In this document: one piece after another, positions 40,558-50,209 of the stretch
Numbering within the stretch: the first letter of the stretch is position 1
Layout of the letters: each line of letters begins with the position of its first letter
Source of the DNA: Woeseiaceae bacterium
Lineage (GTDB): Bacteria > Pseudomonadota > Gammaproteobacteria > Steroidobacterales > Woeseiaceae
Reading direction: 5' to 3'
DNA length: 64,000 nt
Assembly: GCA_021773055.1 (NCBI GenBank)
Contig: JAJFKV010000064.1
Location: 101,968 to 165,967, forward strand
The notes under the pieces: model-generated
Database searches by the model: none
What the model saw: the letters and a program-made list of their open reading frames with translations, nothing else
What the model was told of the DNA's origin: nothing
Translations under genes and position numbers: made by a program

Positions 40558-43500
40558 ATGGAACGTAAGGAAAGAATTGCTTCAATGATGCACGCGCTCG
40601 ACGAGCGCATCCTCCTGCTTGATGGCGCGATGGGAACGATGATCCAGGGCTTCGGTTTAAGCGAAGACGATTATCGCGGCGAGAGATTTGCCGACTGCCA
40701 ACGTGATCTCAAAGGCAATAACGATCTCTTGTCGATCACGCGTCCCAACGTGATTCGCGACATCCACAATCATTTCCTTGATGCCGGAGCAGACATCATC
40801 GAGACGAACACATTCAACTCGAATGCACCGTCGATGGCCGACTACGGCATGGAAGAGCTGGTTGCCGAACTGAATACCGCTGCCGCAAGGCTCGCGCGCG
40901 AGTGCGCGGACGCCTATGCAGCCAAGGTGGGTAGCCCGCGTTACGTGGCTGGCATCCTCGGCCCGACCAATCGGACTGCATCTATCTCGCCCGACGTTAA
41001 TGATCCGGGCTTTCGCAATATAAAATTCGACGATCTTGCAGACACCTACCAGGTTGCGGCTATCGCACTTATTGAAGGCGGTGTCGACTTCGTAATGATC
41101 GAGACGATCTTCGATACGCTGAATGCCAAAGCGGCAATCGTTGGTCTGAAGCGCGGCTTCCGCAAGACAGGAATTGAACTACCCGTCATGATTTCCGGAA
41201 CGATCACTGATGCGTCCGGGCGGACCTTGTCGGGTCAGACGACCGAAGCGTTCTGGAATTCAGTACGCCATGTGAATCCTTTCATGATCGGCTTGAACTG
41301 TGCGCTGGGCGCGAAAGAACTGCGTCAGTATGTCGCCGAGCTGTCGAGAATTGCCGACACACGGGTTAGCGCGCATCCGAATGCGGGTTTGCCGAATGAA
41401 TTTGGTGAATACGATGAGACGCCGGCCGAGATGGCTGCCGTTGTTGGCGAGTTTGCGACAAGCGGTCTGGTTAATCTGGCCGGCGGTTGCTGCGGCACGC
41501 GCCCCGAGCACATTCGTGCGCTCAAGGATGCCATCGAGGGCGTCGTACCGCGCGTGGTTCCAGAACTGCCTGTGCGTTGTCGCCTGTCCGGACTCGAGCC
41601 CTTCAACATCGGTCCCGATGACCTGTTTGCCAATGTTGGTGAGCGATGTAACGTCACAGGCTCAGCGATTTTTCGTCGCCTGATCGAAGCAGATGACTAC
41701 ACGGCAGCCGTCGCGGTCGCTCGTCAGCAAGTGGAGAACGGTGCGCAGATTATCGATATCAATATGGACGAGGGCATGCTCGACTCCGAGAATGCGATGG
41801 TCAGGTTTCTCAACCTCATCGCTTCAGAGCCGGATATCGCGCGTCTTCCCATCATGATCGATTCATCGAAATGGTCAGTCATTGAAGCGGGCCTCAAGTG
41901 CGTGCAAGGCAAGGCTGTCGTCAATTCCATCAGCCTGAAGGAAGGCGAAGAGTCTTTCATCGCGCAGGCGCAATTAGTGCGTGACTATGGAGCGGCCGTC
42001 ATCGTCATGGCGTTCGACGAATCCGGTCAAGCCGACACCGTTGATCGCAAGATTGATATCTGCAAACGTTCGTACACCATACTGACTGAGCAGGTCGGGG
42101 TTGAACCTGCGGACATCATCTTTGATCCGAATATCTTCGCGATAGCCACGGGCATTGAAGAACACGCCAGTTACGGACTGGACTTCATCGAGGCAACTCG
42201 GGAGATAAAAAAGGCACTGCCGCATGCGCTGATTAGTGGGGGCGTGAGTAACGTGTCGTTCTCCTTCCGTGGCAACAACGTTGTTCGCGAGGCGATACAC
42301 TCTGTATTCCTGTACCACGCGATCCAGGCCGGCATGGACATGGGTATAGTCAATGCGGGCCAGCTTGCCATCTATGCCGATCTTCCGGATGACCTCAGAC
42401 ACGCCGTCGAAGATGTTGTGCTTAATCGAGATGCGGATGGTACGGAAAAACTGCTGGCGGTTGCCGCGAATTACATCGGTCAGAAGAGTGGCACCGCGGC
42501 CAGGGTCGCGGACCTGTCATGGCGCGAACTGCCGGTCAACAAGAGACTTGAACATGCTCTGGTCAATGGTATCGATGAATACGTTATCGACGATACCGAA
42601 GAAGCCCGCCAGGCGACCGACAGACCGCTTGATGTGATCGAAGGGCCGTTGATGTCGGGCATGAACGTGGTCGGCGATCTGTTCGGTGACGGCAAAATGT
42701 TCTTGCCGCAGGTTGTGAAGTCCGCGCGTGTCATGAAAAAAGCAGTCGGTCATCTCGTACCGTTTATCGAAGAAGAGAAGGGCGGAAAAATAAGTTCGAA
42801 CGGCAAAATCATTATGGCCACAGTAAAGGGCGATGTGCATGACATTGGTAAGAATATCGTCGGCGTCGTTCTGCAGTGCAACAACTTCGAGGTTGTCGAT
42901 CTCGGTGTGATGGTTTCGTGCGACAAGATTCTGGAAGCAGCAAAGCGCGAGAACGCGAACATGATTGGCCTGTCCGGATTGATCACGCCGTCGCTGGATG
43001 AAATGGTGAATGTTGCAAGTGAAATGCAACGACTCAAATATGAGCTGCCATTACTTATCGGCGGTGCAACAACATCACCCGCGCATACCGCCGTAAAGAT
43101 CGAACCAAAGTACGAAGGCCCCGTCATTTACGTCAAAGACGCGTCACGCTCGGTCGGTGTTGCACAGGCACTAATTGAGCCAAGCACGCGACAGGCGATT
43201 GTCGACAAAACACGAAAAGACAACGCTCGTCGGCGCGACCAACACGCGAACAAGAAACGCTTGTCGCCGCAGCTTTCCTTAAATGAAGCACGAGCACGCA
43301 AGCACCAATGCGACTGGAACAACTACGACGCACCCAAGCCCGAATTCACTGGTGCCCGTGTGTTCGATGATATTGATCTCAATGATCTTCGCGATTACAT
43401 AGACTGGATGCCTTTCTTCAACGCCTGGGAGTTCCACGGCAAGTTTCCACAGATTCTGGATGACGCCACAGTTGGCGAAGCTGCAACTTCATTGTTCAAT

Positions 43501-44271
43501 GACGCGACAGCGATGCTCGATCAAATCATTAGCGAAAAATGGCTCACCGCGCGCGCCGTCATTGGTTTCTATCCGGCAAACTCGGAAGACCATGACGACA
43601 TACTGGTGTACGCCGACGATGATCGAAACGATGTCGCTCATCGGCTATGCCAATTGCGCCAGCAGCGCTCCAAGGCTGAAGGTCAGGCACAGGGATGTCT
43701 GGGAGATTTCGTTGCGCCGTCAGAAACGGGTTTGCCCGACCACATCGGCGGCTTTGCAGTAACGGCCGGCATCGGTATTGATGAGCACATTGAACGGTTT
43801 GAGAAAGACTACGACGACTACAGCGCGATCGTTCTCAAGGCACTGGCGGATCGTCTTGCTGAAGCGCTGGCTGAATTCATGCACGCGCGAGTGCGGAAAG
43901 AATTTTGGGCCTACGAGCCAGATGAAGCGCTCAGCAACAATGAATTGATTGCCGAGGAATACCGTGGCATTCGTCCGGCGCCTGGGTATCCCGCATGCCC
44001 GGACCATACTGAGAAAGGCACGTTGTGGGAGTTGCTGAATGTTGAAGCAAGCATCGGTCTGAAATTGACCGACTCGTACGCGATGTATCCAACTGCAGCG
44101 GTCAGCGGCTTTTACTTTGCACACCCAGATGCCAAGTACTTCGCAGTCGGCAAAGTGGATCGCGATCAGGTTGAGTCCTATGCCGAACGAAAGGGCATTA
44201 GCATTGTCGAAGCCCAGAAGTGGCTGGCACCGAATCTTGGATATGACCCTGACGAAGCGAATGCAGCATAA
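40558..44271 (+). CDS. metH: cobalamin-dependent methionine synthase
   Basis: 1237 residues, full length with all four modules. Homocysteine module: [10 protein letters not shown] and zinc cysteines in NCALGA and [12 protein letters not shown]. Folate module: [13 protein letters not shown] and the pterin loops. B12 module: [21 protein letters not shown], carrying the lower-ligand His (DxHxxG), with [11 protein letters not shown] and [15 protein letters not shown]-terminal AdoMet reactivation module: the [19 protein letters not shown] motif and [19 protein letters not shown] at 40558 gives the family start; 40498 is rejected because it overlaps metF. Requires B12 and flavodoxin; no cobalamin riboswitch is seen in the 10-base gap. 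Confidence 0.98.
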   Translation: MERKERIASMMHALDERILLLDGAMGTMIQGFGLSEDDYRGERFADCQRDLKGNNDLLSITRPNVIRDIHNHFLDAGADIIETNTFNSNAPSMADYGMEELVAELNTAAARLARECADAYAAKVGSPRYVAGILGPTNRTASISPDVNDPGFRNIKFDDLADTYQVAAIALIEGGVDFVMIETIFDTLNAKAAIVGLKRGFRKTGIELPVMISGTITDASGRTLSGQTTEAFWNSVRHVNPFMIGLNCALGAKELRQYVAELSRIADTRVSAHPNAGLPNEFGEYDETPAEMAAVVGEFATSGLVNLAGGCCGTRPEHIRALKDAIEGVVPRVVPELPVRCRLSGLEPFNIGPDDLFANVGERCNVTGSAIFRRLIEADDYTAAVAVARQQVENGAQIIDINMDEGMLDSENAMVRFLNLIASEPDIARLPIMIDSSKWSVIEAGLKCVQGKAVVNSISLKEGEESFIAQAQLVRDYGAAVIVMAFDESGQADTVDRKIDICKRSYTILTEQVGVEPADIIFDPNIFAIATGIEEHASYGLDFIEATREIKKALPHALISGGVSNVSFSFRGNNVVREAIHSVFLYHAIQAGMDMGIVNAGQLAIYADLPDDLRHAVEDVVLNRDADGTEKLLAVAANYIGQKSGTAARVADLSWRELPVNKRLEHALVNGIDEYVIDDTEEARQATDRPLDVIEGPLMSGMNVVGDLFGDGKMFLPQVVKSARVMKKAVGHLVPFIEEEKGGKISSNGKIIMATVKGDVHDIGKNIVGVVLQCNNFEVVDLGVMVSCDKILEAAKRENANMIGLSGLITPSLDEMVNVASEMQRLKYELPLLIGGATTSPAHTAVKIEPKYEGPVIYVKDASRSVGVAQALIEPSTRQAIVDKTRKDNARRRDQHANKKRLSPQLSLNEARARKHQCDWNNYDAPKPEFTGARVFDDIDLNDLRDYIDWMPFFNAWEFHGKFPQILDDATVGEAATSLFNDATAMLDQIISEKWLTARAVIGFYPANSEDHDDILVYADDDRNDVAHRLCQLRQQRSKAEGQAQGCLGDFVAPSETGLPDHIGGFAVTAGIGIDEHIERFEKDYDDYSAIVLKALADRLAEALAEFMHARVRKEFWAYEPDEALSNNELIAEEYRGIRPAPGYPACPDHTEKGTLWELLNVEASIGLKLTDSYAMYPTAAVSGFYFAHPDAKYFAVGKVDRDQVESYAERKGISIVEAQKWLAPNLGYDPDEANAA

Positions 44272-45514
44272 AGCCTTCGGTGCGTTCATCGCGAGTGCGC
44301 TTGTTTTCTTCGCGCCGGCTCATGCGGACGATTACGGTGACGCGCGGGCAGAGCTGATCGCTGCCTACCAGGCAGAGAAATTTCCGAAGATGCTGCTGGC
44401 AGCGAGAAAGGCGGTGGCCGCCAGACCCGGGTATCCGGGCGGACTGTTTAATCTCGCGCTCAGTCAGACACTAAACAGTGATCACCACGGATCATTGCAG
44501 ACGCTCGATACCCTGGCTGAGAAAGGTGTCGATTTCGGGGCGTCGGAATTAGCCAATTTTTCTGCTGTGAGAGAGCTCGATGGATGGAGCGCCTACTCAG
44601 CCAAGCTTAAGAACTTGTCACGGCCGGTCGGAGAGCTGCGGATTGCCGCAACCTATCCTGAGGCCAAATTCGTGCCCGAGGGCATAGCCGTCAACGACAA
44701 TGGCGAGTTACTGATCGGAAGCATCCACACGGGCCAGATAGTCAGGCTTTCTGCAACCCCGGAAGTCTTGCTTGAACGCGGTGTCAGCTGGAGCGTATTC
44801 GGCATGCGATTTCATGCAGATGGCAGTCTCTGGTTCGCGAGTGCCGCGGTTCCCGAGCTTGCCGATGTGGCCGACGATTCTGGCCAAACCGGGTTGTTCA
44901 GACTGGACGTTTCAAGTGGCGCTATTACACGAGTTGCGGTATTGCCGCAGTATGAGCCGCAACAGGTGCTCGGTGACCTGGTCATTGCGGACGACAATAT
45001 TTTGTATGCAAGTGAAAGCCTGACCGGCGCGATTTATCGCTACTACATCGATTCCAACGAGTTTGAAACGGTAGTGGAGCGCGGCAAACTGGGTTCACCG
45101 CAAGGCCTGGTTCTCAACGATACTGGTAGCTACCTGTACGTCGCGGATTACATCGGCGGTTTGTATCGTGTGTCATTGCAGGATGGCTCTTTTGTGAAGC
45201 TGGATGTGCCTGACAACATCACAGACTATGGCATTGATGGCCTTTATCTCTACGATGATGAACTGATCGTGATACAAAACGGCATTCGTCCTCACCAGGT
45301 CGCCGCATTTCAGTTAAGCGACAATGGACTCGCTGTCGTTGGCCGCCGATTGCTGGCAGCAAACCTCGAGCAGTTCGATGAACCGACACTCGGTGTTGTT
45401 CATGGTGACGATTTCTATTTCGTCGCCAACAGTCACTGGAATCGCTTCGATAGGGAGAGCAGGCTCCCCGAAGACCTCAACGGGCCAATTATTCTCAAAC
45501 TGCGACTAAACTAG
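44261..45514 (+). CDS. exported SMP-30/NHL-like beta-propeller protein
   Basis: About 417 residues. ATG at 44261 gives a signal peptide [25 protein letters not shown] at 44243 is also possible. Residues 25-110 are helical and TPR-like ([37 protein letters not shown]). The rest is a six-bladed propeller of SMP-30/gluconolactonase type ([44 protein letters not shown]). It overlaps the end of metH by 11 bases, so it may be read from the met operon. The substrate is unknown. Compare the reversed layout at 54070-55320. Confidence 0.75.
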   Translation: MQHKAFGAFIASALVFFAPAHADDYGDARAELIAAYQAEKFPKMLLAARKAVAARPGYPGGLFNLALSQTLNSDHHGSLQTLDTLAEKGVDFGASELANFSAVRELDGWSAYSAKLKNLSRPVGELRIAATYPEAKFVPEGIAVNDNGELLIGSIHTGQIVRLSATPEVLLERGVSWSVFGMRFHADGSLWFASAAVPELADVADDSGQTGLFRLDVSSGAITRVAVLPQYEPQQVLGDLVIADDNILYASESLTGAIYRYYIDSNEFETVVERGKLGSPQGLVLNDTGSYLYVADYIGGLYRVSLQDGSFVKLDVPDNITDYGIDGLYLYDDELIVIQNGIRPHQVAAFQLSDNGLAVVGRRLLAANLEQFDEPTLGVVHGDDFYFVANSHWNRFDRESRLPEDLNGPIILKLRLN

Positions 45515-45535
45515 TAAGAAACTCCGAAATCGGGG

Positions 45536-45564
45536 TTGACAAGCTAAAACAGAATAGCTATTCT
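45536..45564 (+). promoter_or_regulatory. promoter of the TetR-family gene
   Basis: A consensus TTGACA (45536-45541), a 17-base spacer and TATTCT (45559-45564). The expected start site, seven or eight bases after the -10, falls on or next to the ATG at 45572, so the message would be leaderless. The palindrome at 45550-45565 covers the -10. Confidence 0.75.
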
Positions 45565-45565
45565 G
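45550..45565 (+). promoter_or_regulatory. operator palindrome CAGAAT-AGCT-ATTCTG (TetR autorepression site)
   Basis: A perfect 16-base palindrome overlapping the -10 of the TetR-family promoter. The same half-sites with the same four-base spacing recur at 46176-46191, in front of the next gene. Binding by the encoded TetR protein is inferred from position. Confidence 0.75.
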
Positions 45566-45571
45566 ATTCGC

Positions 45572-46153
45572 ATGGTTAGAACACGCACATTCGATCCGGC
45601 AACGGCACTGACGAAAGCAGTAAACCTGTTTTCGTCCAAGGGTTACTCGGAAACCTCGATGGAAGACATCGTTCAGGCGACCGGGGTCAGCCGTTACGGG
45701 CTGTATGGCACCTTTGGCAATAAGCGTGAGCTGTTTGAGCAAGCGCTGGACCGGTATGCGGATGGCATGGGCAAGAACTCATTCCTGCGCTTGCTGGAGC
45801 CGGATGCATCTTTAGATCATATTCGCACCATATTTGAGGAACGTGTATACGATATGTGCTGCGAGGAAGAGACCAAGGGCTGTTTGTTCATCCACACGGC
45901 GATGGAACTGGCACCGCAGGACGAGGATCTCCGCGACGTTCTTCGAAGATTTATGAAACGCATGGGCAAGGCCTTTTCGGTCGGGCTCGAATCCGCCAAG
46001 GCGCGCGGTGAGATCCGGCAGGACTTAGACGTCAATGAAGCGGGCGAGCTGTTAACCAGCACTATGTTCGGCCTGGCAGTTCTCGGGCGCACTGGATTCA
46101 AACGAGAAACACTTGATGCCATTGTCGAAAACACATTGGCTGCGATGCAGTAA
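45572..46153 (+). CDS. TetR/AcrR family transcriptional repressor
   Basis: 193 residues. The N-terminal TetR helix-turn-helix reads ALTKAVNLFSSKGYSETSMEDIVQATGVSRYGLYGTFGNKRELF (residues 10-55 approximately, family hallmark). The C-terminal domain holds CCEEETKGCLFIHTAMEL, resembling the TetR_C sub-family found with NemR/ComR-like regulators, and contains three cysteines that could sense electrophiles. The start codon has no Shine-Dalgarno and coincides with the predicted transcription start. It probably represses itself and the following small exported protein through matching operators. Confidence 0.92.
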   Translation: MVRTRTFDPATALTKAVNLFSSKGYSETSMEDIVQATGVSRYGLYGTFGNKRELFEQALDRYADGMGKNSFLRLLEPDASLDHIRTIFEERVYDMCCEEETKGCLFIHTAMELAPQDEDLRDVLRRFMKRMGKAFSVGLESAKARGEIRQDLDVNEAGELLTSTMFGLAVLGRTGFKRETLDAIVENTLAAMQ

Positions 46154-46165
46154 CAAACGTTTTTT

Positions 46166-46195
46166 TTGACCTAACCAGAATGGAAATTCTGTTAA
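46166..46195 (+). promoter_or_regulatory. promoter and second TetR operator (CAGAAT-GGAA-ATTCTG)
   Basis: TTGACC (46166-46171) and TGTTAA (46190-46195) with an 18-base spacer form a candidate promoter for the gene at 46218. The inverted repeat CAGAAT-N4-ATTCTG at 46176-46191 fills the spacer. Half-sites and spacing equal those of the TetR promoter. A strong ribosome site (AGGAG) lies further down before the ATG. Confidence 0.65.
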
Positions 46196-46217
46196 TGAAA
46201 CCACCAGGAGAAAGACC

Positions 46218-46559
46218 ATGAATATCAGTAGACATGCAGTAGCAACAACACTGGCGATCGCCGGCCTCGTTTTCTCGGCAAGCGCATCGGCCTTGCCAGG
46301 GTTCTCGACGCCAGCCCCGGAGAGCAGCATTCAGTCGTGCGTAGCGCAAATTGGCGAGCAGGCGAACTACGACAATGCAGGACGTGTTCACCATGAAGTC
46401 GAAACGACGGATCGCCGGGTCAGCGGGCACAAGATGAATATCAAGACGACGGTTTACGATCTCGATAGCGGTGCCGCGATTCGTGAATACGCGACGATCT
46501 GCGCTGTTTCCGGTCAGTCAGAAACAAAGAAATTCAAGATCCGAGAGAAGAGTCTTTAA
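46218..46559 (+). CDS. small exported protein under TetR control, unknown function
   Basis: 113 residues. A clean signal peptide (TTLAIAGLVFSASASA) is followed by a small mature domain of about 88 residues with two cysteines (QSCVAQIG and ATICAVSG) that could form a disulfide, and a beta-rich middle (GRVHHEVETTDRRVSGHKMN, KTTVYDLDSGAAIREY). I do not recognise the family. AGGAG lies seven bases upstream of the ATG. Sharing an operator with the adjacent TetR gene makes it that regulator's probable target, suggesting an inducible periplasmic stress or binding protein. Confidence 0.75.
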   Translation: MNISRHAVATTLAIAGLVFSASASALPGFSTPAPESSIQSCVAQIGEQANYDNAGRVHHEVETTDRRVSGHKMNIKTTVYDLDSGAAIREYATICAVSGQSETKKFKIREKSL

Positions 46560-46576
46560 GAGTGTTGTTTGAAAGA

Positions 46577-46613
46577 CCGCTGGTCGTCACAGCGAAATCG
46601 TGACGATCAGCGG
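46577..46613. terminator. hairpin between convergent genes
   Basis: CCGCTGGTCGTCAC (46577-46590) pairs with GTGACGATCAGCGG (46600-46613), 13 of 14 positions, around a nine-base loop. It lies between the plus-strand small protein gene and minus-strand moeB. There is no T-run, so termination would be weak or Rho-assisted on either strand. Confidence 0.5.
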
Positions 46614-46635
46614 CAGGTGGCCAGACGGGACGTCG

Positions 46636-47364
46636 CTAGCTGGCACACGTCGTACAATCTCCGCGTTTTTGAATTTTGAGCGTGTGAAATTCAGTAGCCG
46701 CGGCATCGTATAAATGCAGCATGGAAATGTCTGACTCGATGTCTGCGAAATGCTTCAGTGCTTCTACTGCCATCATTGTACCGATGACACCCGGGACGGG
46801 TGATAGCACGCCGTTCCCGGCGCAACTATCCATCGACTCGTCTGCCTCGGCATACAGACAGCGATAGCAAGGTTTGTTGTCGTAATCCGGGCCGAATACT
46901 GCCAGTTGCCCTTCCAAGCGAATCGCAGAACCTGAGATCAGGCGCTTCCTCGCCACTACGCAGGCGTCATTGACCTGAAATCGCGTCGCGAAGTTGTCAC
47001 AGCCATCGAGAACCACGTCTGCCAGCTTGACCGCGGACGCGAGCGCCTCATCCCCCAAACGCCTGGTGATCGCCGTTATGTTGATGTGCGGGTTGATGCT
47101 GCGCAGTCGTTTTGCCGCGACCTCGGCCTTGCGTTCCCCGATGTTGTCGGGCGTGTACAGTACCTGGCGGCCGAGATTGGTCTCGTCGACCGTATCGAAA
47201 TCGGCGATCATCAGATGACCTACACCGCTGGACGCAAGGTAGGCTGCTGCTGCGCAACCAATGCCGCCGGCACCGATAAGTAATACTGTGCCGGCGGCTA
47301 TGCGTTCCTGACCATCAATGCCGACTTGCTCGAGGGCAAGGTGACGGGCATCGCGGCGCAGCAT
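46636..47364 (-). CDS. moeB: MoeB/ThiF-type sulfur-carrier adenylyltransferase
   Basis: Adenylates the C-terminal Gly of a ubiquitin-like sulfur carrier (MoaD or ThiS). 242 residues. Rossmann ATP site VLLIGAGGIGCAAAAYLASSGVG, DFDTVDETNLGRQVLYT (Arg finger), DGCDNFATRFQVNDACV, zinc cysteines CYRC and CTTC, and the thioester Cys region DSCAGNGVLSPVPGVIG. No rhodanese domain follows. Placement with prmC fits the common prfA-prmC-moeB order, which favours MoeB over ThiF. Confidence 0.9.
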   Translation of the reverse strand: MLRRDARHLALEQVGIDGQERIAAGTVLLIGAGGIGCAAAAYLASSGVGHLMIADFDTVDETNLGRQVLYTPDNIGERKAEVAAKRLRSINPHINITAITRRLGDEALASAVKLADVVLDGCDNFATRFQVNDACVVARKRLISGSAIRLEGQLAVFGPDYDNKPCYRCLYAEADESMDSCAGNGVLSPVPGVIGTMMAVEALKHFADIESDISMLHLYDAAATEFHTLKIQKRGDCTTCAS

Positions 47365-47371
47365 TTCTACA

Positions 47372-47857
47372 TTACTCGGCTATGGTGACTTCAATGATCG
47401 TCACGGTGTCGAGCGGCACGTCTCCGTGGCCACCTTTATTGCCGGTTGCCACGGCAGCAATTGCATCTACGACATCCATGCCGTTGCTGACACGACCGAA
47501 TACGGCGTAGCCGAAATCGCGACCGCCGTGGTTGAGAAAGTCGTTGCTATTCAGATTGATGAAGAATTGCGAGGTTGCGCTATCAACAGCACCGGTTCGA
47601 GCCATCGCCAGCGTACCGCGCTCGTTAAGTTCACCATTGTCGGCTTCATTCTTAATCGGGTCCCGCGTCGGCTTGGAATCCATATTTTCGTCCATGCCGC
47701 CGCCCTGAATCATGAAGTTCGGGATGACACGGTGAAAAATGGTGCCGTCGAAATGACCGTCCGTTACGTATTGGCGAAAGTTTTCGCAGGAAATGGGTGC
47801 TTTCTCGTCAAACAGCTCGACGCTAATGTCGCCGTGATTCGTTTTGATGGTGATCAT
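47372..47857 (-). CDS. ppiB: cyclophilin-type peptidyl-prolyl cis-trans isomerase
   Basis: 161 residues without signal peptide, so cytoplasmic. Motifs: [22 protein letters not shown] segment (here [18 protein letters not shown]), the catalytic Arg in FHRV, and [18 protein letters not shown]. The sequence is the short, bacterial PpiB class. It lies between prmC and moeB with eight bases to moeB, an unusual insertion in that group. Confidence 0.92.
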   Translation of the reverse strand: MITIKTNHGDISVELFDEKAPISCENFRQYVTDGHFDGTIFHRVIPNFMIQGGGMDENMDSKPTRDPIKNEADNGELNERGTLAMARTGAVDSATSQFFINLNSNDFLNHGGRDFGYAVFGRVSNGMDVVDAIAAVATGNKGGHGDVPLDTVTIIEVTIAE

Positions 47858-47895
47858 GATAGTTCGTAATGTCTCGTAAATTAAAGTGTGGGCGC

Positions 47896-48732
47896 TTATG
47901 TACCATTCCGGCGGGCCACTGTCACGCGGGGAAGGCCGGCGAGGTCATTATGGCATGCAATTTCGACCCAGCCCGCAGCTTCGAGGATGTTGGCTACGTC
48001 GGTCTGCTGCTCGGCCCCGTGCTCCATCATGAGCAAGCCATTCGCGGCGAGTATCGCGGCGCAGTCGCTGGCCAGAATCCTTATGTCGTCAAGGCCATCC
48101 TCGCCTGAGGTGAGCGCGGACCGCGGCTCATGCCGGAGCTTTTGCAGGGCCGCATCGTCGCTTCTTACGTAGGGCGGATTGGAAACGACGAGATCGAACT
48201 GTTTTCCTGCCACGGCTGCAGCCCAGCTGCCCTCGATGCAGGTGACGTTCGCAAGGTCCGCCTGGCGCACGTTTTCCGCGGCTATCGCCAGAGCTTCCGG
48301 GCTGAGATCTGTGGCCGTGATATTGCTGAGCGGTCGTTCGCCAGCGATCGAAACAGCGATAGCACCACTGCCAGTTCCCAGATCGAGAATCCGCCATTCG
48401 GCTTTGCGGGGAATCTCGCGCAGGGCCAGCTCAACAAGTAGCTCGGTCTCAGGCCGTGGCACCAGCGTCGCGGGGCTGACAAGCAGCTCGCGCGACCAGA
48501 ATTCCTTCACACCCGTGATATATGACATCGGTTCACCATCGATGCGCCGTCGCAAGAGTGCCTCGAAACGCTCGATCGTCAGGTCGTCGAGCTCGTCTTC
48601 AGGATGCGCGAACAGATAGCTGCGCGGCATGTCGATCGTCTGGCACAGCAAAATCTCCGCATCCAGGCGCGTAGAATCGCTGGCGGGTGCAAGTCGCTCA
48701 ACGGCATCCGTAATGGCCGCATCGAGTCTCAT
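47896..48732 (-). CDS. prmC: peptide chain release factor N5-glutamine methyltransferase
   Basis: Methylates the Gln of the GGQ loop in RF1 and RF2, raising termination efficiency. 278 residues. N-terminal helical release-factor-binding domain, then SAM motif [14 protein letters not shown], acidic loop [10 protein letters not shown] and the catalytic NPPYVRSDD. Normally it follows prfA directly; here prfA lies about 7.6 kb away on the same strand with other genes between. It is divergent from the cystathionine beta-synthase-like gene. Confidence 0.96.
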   Translation of the reverse strand: MRLDAAITDAVERLAPASDSTRLDAEILLCQTIDMPRSYLFAHPEDELDDLTIERFEALLRRRIDGEPMSYITGVKEFWSRELLVSPATLVPRPETELLVELALREIPRKAEWRILDLGTGSGAIAVSIAGERPLSNITATDLSPEALAIAAENVRQADLANVTCIEGSWAAAVAGKQFDLVVSNPPYVRSDDAALQKLRHEPRSALTSGEDGLDDIRILASDCAAILAANGLLMMEHGAEQQTDVANILEAAGWVEIACHNDLAGLPRVTVARRNGT

Positions 48733-48788
48733 TGAAGGCTTCCTCTAGTGTAAACTCGCCGAAAATTACTAATGTAACTGATGTGCTT

Positions 48789-50150
48789 ATGAACGTGTAT
48801 TCCAACATTCTCGATATGGTCGGCGAAACGCCGATGCTCGAAGTCACCCACATCGATACTGGCCCCTGTCGCTTGTTTCTCAAGCTCGAACTCATGAATC
48901 CCGGGGGATCAATCAAGGACCGCATCGGCATCTCCATGATCGAGCAGGCGGAGAAGCGCGGCGACATAAAACCGGGCGATACGCTTGTCGAAGCAACGGC
49001 CGGCAACACGGGCCTGGGCCTCGCGTTGGTTGCTGCGCAGAAAGGTTACCACCTGATTCTGGTGTTACCCGACAAGATGAGCCAGGAAAAAATATTCAAC
49101 TTGCGCGCGATGGGAGCCGACGTTGTGTTAACCCGTTCGGACGTTGGCCGCGGGCATCCCGAGTACTACCAGGACCTCGGCAGAAAAATTGCGGAAGAGA
49201 AGGGCGCCTATTTTATCAATCAATTCGGCAATCCAGACAACCCGCTGGCGCATGAAACGACGACAGCGCCCGAAATTGTCAGTCAGATGGATGGCAATCT
49301 CGACGCAATCGTATTGGGTGTCGGCTCAAGCGGCACGGTCAGCGGTATCGGCAAATACCTCGCAGAGAATGCGCCGCATGTCGATATGATTCTGGCTGAT
49401 CCGGTCGGCTCTATTTTGGCGAATTACATTAATAAGGGCGAAATAGGCGTCGGAGGAAGCTGGCTTGTTGAAGGAATTGGGGAGGATTTCATTCCGGACA
49501 TTGCCAATTTCGAAAAGGTAGCCAAGGCGTACGCTATCAGCGACGCGGAATCGTTCGCCGCAGCACGGGAACTCCTGAAGATGGAGGGCGTACTTGCCGG
49601 TTCATCATCGGGCACGAACATGGCGGCCGCGTTGAAGTATTGTCGCGAGCAGACGGAGGCGAAAACCGTTGTCACTTTCGCTGCGGACACCGGTAATAAA
49701 TATTTATCCAAACTCTTCAATGATTTCTGGATGGAAGACCAGGGATTCATCGAGCGAGAAAAATTCGGTGACCTTCGAGACCTCGTCGGTCGACCGCACG
49801 GTGAGCGCGCAACGATCACGGTCGGGCCGACCGACATCCTGACGACGGCACACAATCGATTGCGCAACGCTGGCTTCTCTCAGTTACCGGTAATGGACGA
49901 AGGTGTGCTGGTGGGCGTTGTAACGGAAGACGCGATCATCCAGTTCGTGTATGGCAAACCGGAGCTCATGACGGGACCCGTTGAGGACGCGATGGAATCG
50001 GCGTTTATCAAACTGGATAGAACGGCAAGTTTGAATAACCTGGTTGCGATGCTTCGCGTGCAGCCTTATGCAGCAATCATGGACTGTGACGAGTTTGTGG
50101 GGCTGATAACAAGATCGGATGTGTTGAACTATCTGCGCCGCCAGATGTGA
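48789..50150 (+). CDS. cystathionine beta-synthase-like PLP enzyme with two CBS domains
   Basis: About 453 residues. PLP-fold residues 1-320: NPGGSIKDRIGISMIEQA with the Schiff-base Lys, EATAGNTGLGLALVAA and VGSSGTVSGIGKYL for phosphate binding. Residues 335-453 are a CBS-domain pair (LTTAHNRLRNAGFSQLPVMDEG, VGVVTEDAIIQFVYG, FVGLITRSDVLNYL). This layout matches cystathionine beta-synthase (serine plus homocysteine), and the CBS pair usually binds adenosyl ligands. ATG at 48789 is the family start; GTG at 48783 is possible. The homocysteine link connects it to metH, but O-acetylserine-dependent activity cannot be excluded. Confidence 0.9.
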   Translation: MNVYSNILDMVGETPMLEVTHIDTGPCRLFLKLELMNPGGSIKDRIGISMIEQAEKRGDIKPGDTLVEATAGNTGLGLALVAAQKGYHLILVLPDKMSQEKIFNLRAMGADVVLTRSDVGRGHPEYYQDLGRKIAEEKGAYFINQFGNPDNPLAHETTTAPEIVSQMDGNLDAIVLGVGSSGTVSGIGKYLAENAPHVDMILADPVGSILANYINKGEIGVGGSWLVEGIGEDFIPDIANFEKVAKAYAISDAESFAAARELLKMEGVLAGSSSGTNMAAALKYCREQTEAKTVVTFAADTGNKYLSKLFNDFWMEDQGFIEREKFGDLRDLVGRPHGERATITVGPTDILTTAHNRLRNAGFSQLPVMDEGVLVGVVTEDAIIQFVYGKPELMTGPVEDAMESAFIKLDRTASLNNLVAMLRVQPYAAIMDCDEFVGLITRSDVLNYLRRQM

Positions 50151-50209
50151 CCTGGACAATAGCAGGTGTGCTACTCGTTCGTTAGCGGCACTATGATATC
50201 TTTCTGCTG

